A DNA stretch of 56,773 nt from Verrucomicrobiia bacterium (GTDB taxonomy: Bacteria; Verrucomicrobiota; Verrucomicrobiia; Limisphaerales; UBA8199): contig DASYZB010000037.1 in the NCBI GenBank assembly GCA_035946615.1, positions 1 through 56,773 of the forward strand, written 5' to 3'. The translations under genes were made by a program, and so were the position numbers. Shown in pieces: positions 39,733 to 47,321 of this stretch; positions within the stretch are counted from its first letter, which is position 1, and each line of letters begins with the position of its first letter. Below the pieces are notes generated by a model that was not told the DNA's origin, did no database searches, and was given only the letters and a program-made list of their open reading frames with translations.

Positions 39733-40038
39733 TTTTGTCTGGCGGGATCACTAGCGGTCCGGCGGCTTTGGGTTCTGCACCGCGACTGGTTAGGACCGAA
39801 GGAATCTGCAATTGAGATAGCAAGCTATACGCCAAAGCCTTGCAGTGACGAGCCGTTGGAATTCGGGGGCCTGCGCGACCTGGACGGTTTACAAATATTC
39901 TCAATTGTCTTTTAATGAGACAGAAATGTGCCATAAGAAGACGGCTCCAAACGGATTTGCAGCGCTTGCCCCCAGGCTTCGGGTTCCCGAGGCTTTATTA
40001 TTCAAGCCTGAATGGTCAGTTCTGAGACTCCTGCGGTT

Positions 40039-40860
40039 ATGAATGAAGGCATTGAGAGCCTCGGCATTATCGCCGGTAATCGGTCGTTGCCTCTGGTCTT
40101 TGCCCGGCAGGCCCGCGCGCTGGGTGTCAAACGCCTCGTGGCCGCCGCTTTCGAAGGGGAGACCGACCCCGCTCTTGCTCCGCTGGTCGATGAAATCGTC
40201 TGGCTTAAGGTTGGCCAACTCTCGAAAATGATCGCCGCTTTCACCAAACGCGGCATCACCCGTTGCGTTATGGCCGGTCAAATCGCCCCGAGAAACCTTT
40301 ACGACATCCGTCCCGACCTCCGCGCGATGGCCCTCCTGCTTCGGCTCAAGGAGAAGAATGCCCATACCATCTTCCCCGCAATTGCTGGCGAACTCAAAAA
40401 GGATGGCATCGAGCTCATCGAAGCCACCCCTTGGCTCAAGTCATTGATGCCCGCCACCGGGTTCCGGCTCGGCCCCAAATTGTCCGGCGCGCAGCAGGCT
40501 GGCCTCGTCCTTGGTTTCCGCATAGCCAAAGAGATTTCGAGATTGGACATTGGCCAGACCGTTGTCGTCAAAGAAGGCGCCGTGCTGGCCGTCGAGGGAT
40601 TTGAAGGCACCGATGCGTGCCTCGAGCGCGGAGGCCAACTGTCCGGACGCCAGGGCGGGGCCCTGGCAGTCAAGGTAGCCAAGCAAAACCATGACCTGCG
40701 CTTCGATATCCCCTGCCTTGGGCCCGAGACAATCCAGACCTGCGCCGCAGCGCGGATTTCAGCGCTGGGTTTCGAGGCCGGCAAGGCCTTGCTGCTGGAA
40801 CTGGAAACTTGCCAAGGGCTGGCCGAACGCCATAAGATTACGATCACTGCGATCAACTGA
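40039..40860 (+). CDS. lpxI: UDP-2,3-diacylglucosamine pyrophosphatase LpxI
   Basis: LpxI removes UMP from UDP-2,3-diacylglucosamine to give lipid X in lipid A synthesis; it replaces LpxH in many bacteria. The 273-residue protein from 40039 begins LGIIAGNRSLPLVFARQARA and carries the family's GQLSKMIAAFTKRGITRCVM, the KLSGAQQAGLVLGFRIAKEI stretch and the C-terminal region with VVVKEGAVLAVEGFEGTDAC and KVAKQNHDLRFDIPCLGPET. An in-frame ATG at 40012 would add nine residues; the later ATG fits relatives better, but neither has a strong Shine-Dalgarno. Its presence shows a lipid A-containing outer membrane. Confidence 0.93.
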   Translation: MNEGIESLGIIAGNRSLPLVFARQARALGVKRLVAAAFEGETDPALAPLVDEIVWLKVGQLSKMIAAFTKRGITRCVMAGQIAPRNLYDIRPDLRAMALLLRLKEKNAHTIFPAIAGELKKDGIELIEATPWLKSLMPATGFRLGPKLSGAQQAGLVLGFRIAKEISRLDIGQTVVVKEGAVLAVEGFEGTDACLERGGQLSGRQGGALAVKVAKQNHDLRFDIPCLGPETIQTCAAARISALGFEAGKALLLELETCQGLAERHKITITAIN

Positions 40861-40894
40861 TCGGGACCCAGTAAATCCATCAACTCTTATCCGG

Positions 40895-41395
40895 ATGTTA
40901 ACCTCTCACGAAATCCTCGGTTTCATGTCGCAATCTCTGGCCCTCGAAATCCTCACCTTTGCCTATGAGGAGGACAAGCCGCTCTACCGCGCCACGCTCG
41001 GAGCGGTGGCCGAATCGCGCAAGCTGCGGCCCGTTTTTATGGAACGCCAGCCCCGCGCCCAACGCCACACCGCCATGCTCGCCACCCTGGCCAAGCCCGC
41101 CCTTGAACCGGTTACCGGCAACCTCATCCGCACCTGGCTGCTCAAAAAATACAAGCCCATGCTGGCCGATTTCCTCGATGCCCTGGCCATTCCCCACAAA
41201 GACGGCGTGGTTGACGACCTGCCCAACACCATGGACGATGCCAAACTCCATGCGGCAATTGATGCGTTGGTGGCCAAATACCCGCCCGAGGTTGTCGCGG
41301 TCTATCTCAATGCGTTCAATGAAATGAATGATGTCGAATGGGCCAACCTCAAGCAGATGCTTGAAACCGACAAACGCCTCCAACTGGGCGGCTAG
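40895..41395 (+). CDS. Conserved hypothetical protein downstream of lpxI
   Basis: From the ATG at 40895 a 166-residue, largely helical, soluble protein (MLTSHEILGFMSQSLALEIL ... LPNTMDDAKLHAAIDALVAK). The open frame back to 40691 overlaps lpxI and is rejected. I recall similar proteins only vaguely, without function, in Verrucomicrobiota. It starts 34 bp after the lpxI stop and may be in the same transcript, so a link to lipid A or envelope work is possible. A GC stem-loop lies 19 bp after its stop. Confidence 0.6.
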   Translation: MLTSHEILGFMSQSLALEILTFAYEEDKPLYRATLGAVAESRKLRPVFMERQPRAQRHTAMLATLAKPALEPVTGNLIRTWLLKKYKPMLADFLDALAIPHKDGVVDDLPNTMDDAKLHAAIDALVAKYPPEVVAVYLNAFNEMNDVEWANLKQMLETDKRLQLGG

Positions 41396-41413
41396 GCCTC
41401 CATCTAAAAACCA

Positions 41414-41429
41414 GCCCCGTGTTCGGGGC
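41414..41429. terminator. GC-rich stem-loop after the small gene
   Basis: gccccg-tgtt-cggggc, 19 bp after the stop at 41395. On the minus strand it is followed by a T run (the complement of aaaaa at 41406-41410), on the plus strand not, so its direction is unsure. Confidence 0.35.
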
Positions 41430-41582
41430 CTTCAAAAGAGGAATTGTATGGGTTATCAAAGGTCCTCCACGAGTTGGCAAGCGGCTGGAATGGGCTTATG
41501 TTCGGCCAAAAGATGACTGCTGGCCGCTAAGATTAATTCAATGTATGACTCGTGCGCTGCAAGCCATAAGCCCTGTTGAGCT

Positions 41583-43043
41583 ATGAGGAAACAATTATAT
41601 TCAGCCGTCGCGGCGGTATCACTGGTTGCCGCGTGGGGCCCGGGCGCTTGCGCAAAGGACCCTCCCGCCGGCCTGGACCTGGTCCGGCAGCTTAATCGCG
41701 CCTTTGAAGATGTTGCCGAGAGGGTGTCACCGGCGGTGGTGGTGATTAACGTCGTCCAGAAAACTACCAGCCCTTCCTCGGAAGGCGAAGAGGACGATTC
41801 GTTTCAGGGGCTGCCGCCGGGTTTCTGGCGCAAGTTCCACGAACAATTCAAACGGCAAATGCCTGACGAAAGCCGCGCGGAGGGTTCAGGTATTATCGTT
41901 CGCGACAACGGCTATATCCTGACCAACGGCCATGTAATCCAGGACGCCGAAAGCATCCAAGTCCGTCTGCAGGACGGGCGTGTCTTTAAAGGGGTCCTTC
42001 GCGGGATCGATTCCCAATCGGATGTGGCCGTCATCAAGATCGAGGCCGGCGGGTTGCCTGTCGCCAAGCTGGGAGATTCCAATAAGACACGCGTGGGGGA
42101 ATTCGCCATTGCCATCGGGGCGCCATTCAGCCTCGATTACAGCGTCACGTTCGGCCACATCAGCGCCAAAAGCCGCTCCGTTATCGAGGGCTACGAAGGC
42201 GCAGGGATGGACCAGGATTTCCTCCAGACCGATGCGTTGATCAACCCGGGCAACAGCGGCGGCCCGCTGCTCAATATTGAAGGACAAGTCATCGGCATCA
42301 ACACCCTTATCCGCGGATTGCACACCGGCATTGCCTTCGCCATCCCCAGCAATCTGGCCCGCGAGGTGGCCGACCAAATCATTGCCTATGGCAGATTTAG
42401 CCGGCCCTGGCTCGGCATTTACATCCAATCGCTGCGCGAGAATGCGGATCTGCGCCAGCAATTCCGCGACATTAACGACGGTGTCGTTATTTCACGGATT
42501 CTGCCTAAAGGCCCCGCTGGCAAATCCAACTTGAAACCAACGGATGTCATCCTGGCCATTGACGGCCAGCACGTGAGCACCGCCGAGCAACTCCGGGCCG
42601 CGATTCGTGAAAAGAAGATCGGCAGGCCAGTTCGGCTGGATGTGTTCCGCGACGGCAAGACCATTGAGGTCTCCGTGAGCCCTGGTGAATATGTCGATCC
42701 GACGCCCGTTGCCGTGGAAACCAAGGCGCCCACAAAAGGGCCTGCCGGCGCTATGGCGGACCTGGGCATCACGGTCAAGCCTCTGACCCCTGAGCTGGCC
42801 AGCCAGTTCGGCGTGGACACCGCCCGGGGAGTGGTCATCGCTGCGGTGGAACGAGATTCGCCTGCCGGGCGCAAAGGCCTCAAGCCGGGCGAGATCATCA
42901 CCTCGATAAACCGGCGGCAGATCAGCTCGCCCAAGGAGTTCCGCGAGGCCCTCAAAACGTTGGATTTGGACAAGGGTGTTCTGGTTGACCTGCTGAGCAG
43001 CGAAGCAGCCCGTTTTGAGATTCTCAAACGCACCGAGCCCTAG
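41583..43043 (+). CDS. HtrA/DegP-family periplasmic serine protease with two PDZ domains
   Basis: The 486-residue protein has a signal peptide (about 1-24), a trypsin-like domain with the catalytic triad His117 (ILTNGHVIQ), Asp147 (QSDVAVIKI) and Ser225 (INPGNSGGPL), and two PDZ domains (about 265-365 and 385-475; DGVVISRILPKGPAGKSNLK and TARGVVIAAVERDSPAGRKG). The layout matches DegP, which degrades and refolds damaged periplasmic proteins. The spacing of triad residues is as in E. coli DegP. It lies alone, 188 bp after the small hypothetical gene and 48 bp before pta. Confidence 0.93.
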   Translation: MRKQLYSAVAAVSLVAAWGPGACAKDPPAGLDLVRQLNRAFEDVAERVSPAVVVINVVQKTTSPSSEGEEDDSFQGLPPGFWRKFHEQFKRQMPDESRAEGSGIIVRDNGYILTNGHVIQDAESIQVRLQDGRVFKGVLRGIDSQSDVAVIKIEAGGLPVAKLGDSNKTRVGEFAIAIGAPFSLDYSVTFGHISAKSRSVIEGYEGAGMDQDFLQTDALINPGNSGGPLLNIEGQVIGINTLIRGLHTGIAFAIPSNLAREVADQIIAYGRFSRPWLGIYIQSLRENADLRQQFRDINDGVVISRILPKGPAGKSNLKPTDVILAIDGQHVSTAEQLRAAIREKKIGRPVRLDVFRDGKTIEVSVSPGEYVDPTPVAVETKAPTKGPAGAMADLGITVKPLTPELASQFGVDTARGVVIAAVERDSPAGRKGLKPGEIITSINRRQISSPKEFREALKTLDLDKGVLVDLLSSEAARFEILKRTEP

Positions 43044-43091
43044 AGCCTGTTTGAGTTGCAGTTTTTTCTGCGCTGGGCTACTTAGAGCCCC

Positions 43092-44162
43092 ATGCGATTC
43101 ATCGGCAGCGTCATCGAGAAATTGCAGCGACATCCCAAGCGCATCGTATTTCCGGAAGGAACCGACCCGCGCGTGCTCCAGGCTGCTCGCCAATATTTCT
43201 CGCTCCAACTGGGCGCCCCGATTCTTCTGGGGGATCGCTCCAAGATTAAGGAGATGGCCCGGACCCTGAACATCCCTTTGGAGGGAATTCGGGTTATTAA
43301 TCCCGCCGAAAGCGAAGACATCGAGAGCTTTGCCCGCCGCTTCGAGGTGCTGCGCCGCTACAAAGGCCTCAAGAGCAACGAAGCCCGTGACGCCATTCTC
43401 CAGCCCAATTTTTTCGGGGCGATGATGACCGCCATGCACCAGGCCGACGGCCTGGTCTCGGGCGCCGCCCAGACTTTCGGGAGTGTCCTGCGCCCGCTTT
43501 TGCAGATCATCAAGGTCGCTCCGCAAACCACCACCGCCTCCAGTTGCCTGATCATGGAAGTGGAGGATTCCCGCTACGGCGAGAATGGAGTTCTCTTTAT
43601 GGCCGATTGCGGGGTAATCCCCCAACCCACCGTCGAGCAGTTGGCCGACATCGCCGTTTCGACCGCCCGGCTTGCGCGCCACCTCATGGGTGTGCGGCCT
43701 CGGGTTGCGTTGCTCTCATTTTCGACCAAAGGCAGTTCGCGAGACCCATCCATCGGGCGCATTCAGGCCGCCGCTGCCCTGGCTCAAAAGCAGGCCCTGG
43801 AAAAGCAGGTCGATGCCCTGTTCGAGGGCGAGCTGCAGGCCGATACCGCCATTGTGCCGGAGATTGCCCAGCGAAAATCACCAGAGGGCAAGATCATGGG
43901 CAACGCGAACGTGCTTATTTTTCCAGATCTCAACTCAGGCAACATCGCCAGCAGGCTGGTCCGCCATATTGCGCGGGCGAATGCTTATGGCCAAATCCTT
44001 CTGGGCCTGGACCGGCCTGCTGCGGATGTTTCACGCGGCTCGACCGCGCATGATATCCTTGGTGTGGCTGCCATTGTCGGAGTTCAGGCCATCGGTTATC
44101 ACCTGCTTTATCCGGGCGCGGGCCAGAAATTGCCCGGTGAAGAAGAACCGGTTCCGGCCTAG
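43092..44162 (+). CDS. pta: Phosphate acetyltransferase
   Basis: Phosphotransacetylase of the short class (about 355 residues, no N-terminal extension). It interconverts acetyl-CoA and acetyl phosphate. Diagnostic parts are RIVFPEGTDPRVLQAARQY, MHQADGLVSGAAQTFGSVLR, VALLSFSTKGSS, GKIMGNANVLIFPDLNSGN and the end LLGLDRPAADVSRG. No acetate kinase gene is beside it, so acetyl phosphate may be made elsewhere or used as a signal. hisC begins 16 bp after its stop, giving a pta-hisC-argA set in one direction. Confidence 0.92.
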   Translation: MRFIGSVIEKLQRHPKRIVFPEGTDPRVLQAARQYFSLQLGAPILLGDRSKIKEMARTLNIPLEGIRVINPAESEDIESFARRFEVLRRYKGLKSNEARDAILQPNFFGAMMTAMHQADGLVSGAAQTFGSVLRPLLQIIKVAPQTTTASSCLIMEVEDSRYGENGVLFMADCGVIPQPTVEQLADIAVSTARLARHLMGVRPRVALLSFSTKGSSRDPSIGRIQAAAALAQKQALEKQVDALFEGELQADTAIVPEIAQRKSPEGKIMGNANVLIFPDLNSGNIASRLVRHIARANAYGQILLGLDRPAADVSRGSTAHDILGVAAIVGVQAIGYHLLYPGAGQKLPGEEEPVPA

Positions 44163-44178
44163 CGCAACGGGATGCTTT

Positions 44179-45384
44179 ATGGCCCTGCCCTTTTCCATAA
44201 ATCCAGCGCTCAAGGACCTGCCGGTCTATCAACCTGGCCGCCCTATCGAAGAAGTGGCGCGCGAACTGGGGTTGCCCGCCCATGATATCATCAAGCTCGC
44301 CTCCAATGAGAATCCACTGGGACCCTCGCGCCTCGCTCTCGATGCGATGCGCAAGGCCTTGCGCCAGGTCAATCTCTATCCCGACGGCAGCGCTTTCGAG
44401 TTGAAAGCAAAGCTGGCAGCCCGGCTCGGCCTGGCTCCGTCCCATCTGATATTCGGGAACGGCTCCAATGAAATCATCGAATTCCTTGGTCATGCCCTCC
44501 TGCCACGGCGCGCCCAGGACAAGCCGGAGACGCCCAGTGATTTTGCTCATGCGGCCACTCCGGCGCCCACTGCCCGCGAAGAACGCGCCGAGATTCACAC
44601 GCCTGTCTCAGCCGATGCAGAGGTCATCGTGTCGCAATATTGTTTTGCGGTCTATCCCATCGTCACGGCGCTCTTTGGGGCGCGGTTGATAGTCGTGCCC
44701 GCCAGAGATTACGGGCATAACCTGGATGCGATGCTCGAAGCAATCACACCCCGAACGCGGCTCATTTTTGTTGCCAACCCCAATAACCCCACCGGCACAG
44801 TCGTCACACCTGCCGAGCTGGAACGATTCATCAACGGCGTTCCCGAACAGGTGGTCATTGCCCTGGACGAAGCTTATATCGAGTTTCTCGAGCAACCGCT
44901 CGATCTCCTGCCCGAAATCCGCGCTGGACGAAAACCCAATTTGCTCCTCATGCGGACTTTTTCCAAGATATACGGCCTGGCGGGGGTGCGTCTGGGGTAT
45001 GGGATAGGGCATCCGGCGCTGATCGCTGAGCTGGAAAAAATCCGGCAGCCATTCAATATCAATTCCGTGGCACAGGCAGGAGCGCTGGGTGCGTTGGACG
45101 ATTCGGCTCATGTCGAAAAGACGGTCCGAAATAACAAGCGCGGGCTGCGGTTTTATAGCAGCGCCTTTCGCAAGCTCGGTCTCCAATTCGTTCCTTCAGC
45201 CGCCAATTTCATCCTGGTGCGCGTCGGCGAGGGCGAGCGCGTTTTCTGTGAGCTCCAAAAGACCGGCGTCATTGTTCGGCCAATGAGCGGTTACCAGCTC
45301 CCGGAATGGATACGCATTTCCATCGGCACACCCAAACAAAACCGGCGCTGCATCGAGGCGCTTAAGAACAGCCTGGCAAAGTGA
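44179..45384 (+). CDS. hisC: Histidinol-phosphate aminotransferase with an internal insertion
   Basis: A class I/II PLP aminotransferase of 401 residues from the ATG at 44179 (open frame upstream is antisense-like to pta and is not real). Motifs: KLASNENPLGPS, VANPNNPTGTVV, DEAYIEFLE and the PLP Lys263 in LMRTFSKIYGLAGVRLGYG. HisC makes histidinol phosphate from imidazoleacetol phosphate and glutamate. Between HALL (residue ~108) and AEVIVSQYCF (~147) the protein carries a ~37-residue polar/Pro/Ala-rich segment (from PRRAQDKPETP to EIHTPVSAD) where relatives have about five residues. The frame is intact, so the piece is expressed as a loop. The gene overlaps argA by 4 bp. Confidence 0.9.
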   Translation: MALPFSINPALKDLPVYQPGRPIEEVARELGLPAHDIIKLASNENPLGPSRLALDAMRKALRQVNLYPDGSAFELKAKLAARLGLAPSHLIFGNGSNEIIEFLGHALLPRRAQDKPETPSDFAHAATPAPTAREERAEIHTPVSADAEVIVSQYCFAVYPIVTALFGARLIVVPARDYGHNLDAMLEAITPRTRLIFVANPNNPTGTVVTPAELERFINGVPEQVVIALDEAYIEFLEQPLDLLPEIRAGRKPNLLLMRTFSKIYGLAGVRLGYGIGHPALIAELEKIRQPFNINSVAQAGALGALDDSAHVEKTVRNNKRGLRFYSSAFRKLGLQFVPSAANFILVRVGEGERVFCELQKTGVIVRPMSGYQLPEWIRISIGTPKQNRRCIEALKNSLAK

Positions 45385-46685
45385 AACTGACCGATCTTCG
45401 CGGCATCCTGCAGTACATCCCGCAATTCCGGGAGAGGACGTTTGTCATCAGTATCGACGGGGCTATCATCACTGATGAGAACTTCGGCAATATACTGATG
45501 GATATTGCCGTCCTGCGCTCGCTCAACATCCGCCTGGTGCTGGTTCATGGCGCCTCAGCCCAGATTAAGATTCTGGCCCAGGAACAAGGCATCACGCCCT
45601 CCAATCTCGATGGCACCGGGATAACCGATGAACCGACCCTGAGGCTGGCATTGCTGGCCGCAAACCGCCTCAGCCATGAGGTCCTCGAAGGCCTCTCTGC
45701 CAATGATCTCCGCGGGGCCTGCACCAACGCCATCATCGCCCATCCCCTGGGCATCCTCCACGGCGAAGACCAGTTGCTCACCGGCAAGGTCGAGCGCATC
45801 GATGTCGAGTTGTGCCAAAAACTCCTCGATAACGGCATCATCCCGGTGCTGCCCCCTCTGGGCTTCGATGGCGACGGCAAGACTTACCGCGTGAACTCGG
45901 ACAGCATTGCTGTGGCGGCAGCCGAAGCGCTCAAAGCCACCAAGCTGATGTTTATTACCACCCAGGACGGCATCCTGGTAGGCGAGCGCGTCATCCGCCA
46001 GATGCCCGTGACCGATCTCGAGTCCGTTTTAGCATTGCAGAAAAATGACATCCACCCGGCCATGGTCTCCAAAGCCGTTCATGCCGCCGCCGCCTGCAAG
46101 GCAGGCATTCCCCGGGTCCATGTCATCAACGGTTCGCTCGAAGAAGGGTTGCTGGCGGAGGTGTTCACCAACGAAGGCGTCGGCACCCTCATTTACGGCA
46201 ATGAATTCCAGCAAATCCGCCGGGCCATGAAAAAGGACGTGCGCAGCATCCTGAACCTGACGAAGCCTTCGGTGGCCACCGAAGAACTCGTGAAACGCAC
46301 CCGATCGAGCATCGAGAAGCAGCTTGGGGATTATTTCATTTTCGAGATCGACAAGAATCCCGTCGCTTGCGTTGCGCTGCACGCCTTTCCTGAGCAAGGC
46401 AAGGGGGAATTGGCATGCCTCTACGTCAGCCCCGCCCATGCCAACCAGGGCATCGGACGCAAGTTGATCCAGTTTGCCGAAAATAAAGCACGCGAGGCCG
46501 GCTTCACCGAACTCATCAGCCTCTCGACCCAAGCCTTTACCTATTTCCAATCCAAGGGCGGCTTTTCCGAAGGCTCGCCTGATGACCTGCCGCCGGCGCG
46601 CCGTGAGAAGTACGAACAAAGCGGGCGCAACTCGAAGGTGCTTATCAAGAAATTAAAGCAGCCGGCTCCCGCCTCAGCCGCCTGA
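45381..46685 (+). CDS. argA: Amino-acid N-acetyltransferase (N-acetylglutamate synthase)
   Basis: The 434-residue protein has an N-terminal amino-acid-kinase-like domain (VISIDGAIITDENFGNILMD, LVLVHGASAQI, VNSDSIAVAAAEALKATKL) and a C-terminal GNAT acetyltransferase domain (ACLYVSPAHANQGIGRKLI), the layout of ArgA, which starts arginine synthesis by acetylating glutamate with acetyl-CoA. It begins with GTG overlapping the hisC TGA by 4 bp (GTGA), so it is translationally coupled. Arginine feedback on the kinase-like domain is usual in the family but not shown here. Downstream there are ~640 bp before glgB. Confidence 0.93.
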   Translation: MKLTDLRGILQYIPQFRERTFVISIDGAIITDENFGNILMDIAVLRSLNIRLVLVHGASAQIKILAQEQGITPSNLDGTGITDEPTLRLALLAANRLSHEVLEGLSANDLRGACTNAIIAHPLGILHGEDQLLTGKVERIDVELCQKLLDNGIIPVLPPLGFDGDGKTYRVNSDSIAVAAAEALKATKLMFITTQDGILVGERVIRQMPVTDLESVLALQKNDIHPAMVSKAVHAAAACKAGIPRVHVINGSLEEGLLAEVFTNEGVGTLIYGNEFQQIRRAMKKDVRSILNLTKPSVATEELVKRTRSSIEKQLGDYFIFEIDKNPVACVALHAFPEQGKGELACLYVSPAHANQGIGRKLIQFAENKAREAGFTELISLSTQAFTYFQSKGGFSEGSPDDLPPARREKYEQSGRNSKVLIKKLKQPAPASAA

Positions 46686-47321
46686 GTGTGGCATGAAATC
46701 ACGGAGCCGCCTCCATTTTTCAGGGCTTTCGACCACGAGGGACGAGGACGAATAGCGGCAGTTCTATTTTAAAAAAGGCTCTTATAAAACAGAAAGACCG
46801 GGCTTTTGACCCGGCCTCTCCGACACACTCACAATGAGAACTTTAAATCTTCACCGATGCGGCCACACAAACCAGCATCGAACACACCCTTATCCTACTC
46901 CATGCCCTGTCCCCTGCCAGTCACCAGTTCTGGGGACAAGGCTCAAAATGGCCTGCAATGCTTCCCATTGATCGGAGTGGAAAAACGGAGAGGTCCCTTC
47001 TCATTCCGTCTGTATCTGTTTAGCGTTGCGCAGACTTTCAGTTTGCCGCATCGCGGATTTCCAAGTGGCGCACAGATGAATTCATGCGTTCAACGCAGGA
47101 AGTGCCAAAGCCGCCCACCCCAGGCGAGCCAATCTGAGCCTCGCGGGTGGCTTCAGGTGCTGCAATCACCAACGGCCCTGCTTGCCCCTTAGCGCCGGCT
47201 GGCAGCCGGCTGTATCGCCAATTGTCAATTGGCCGTACGCTCTCAACCAATACCTGTCGCCCCCGCAGGATTTCCTCAAACTCCTGTGCAAAGCCAGCCT
47301 GTTCTGCTAGATTGTCCCACC
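46686..47321. other. 636-bp intergenic region between argA and glgB
   Basis: No gene is supported. It holds a weak stem ccggg-cttttga-cccgg at 46798-46814, A-rich sequence before it, and the palindrome pair at 47194-47232. The open frames that cross it (46806-47192 and others) give no recognisable product. A glgB promoter must lie here but no clear -35/-10 pair was seen. Confidence 0.45.
47194..47232. repeat. Paired palindromes (REP-like)
   Basis: gccggct-ggc-agccggc (47194-47210) and ccaattg-t-caattgg (47218-47232), both perfect, 7 bp apart and 90 bp before glgB. The first core resembles 30015-30031. Confidence 0.5.

Noticed and set aside
46806-47192. 128-codon ORF between argA and glgB
   Set aside because: Composition is unlike neighbours, no motif, and it ends in a region with palindromic repeats.
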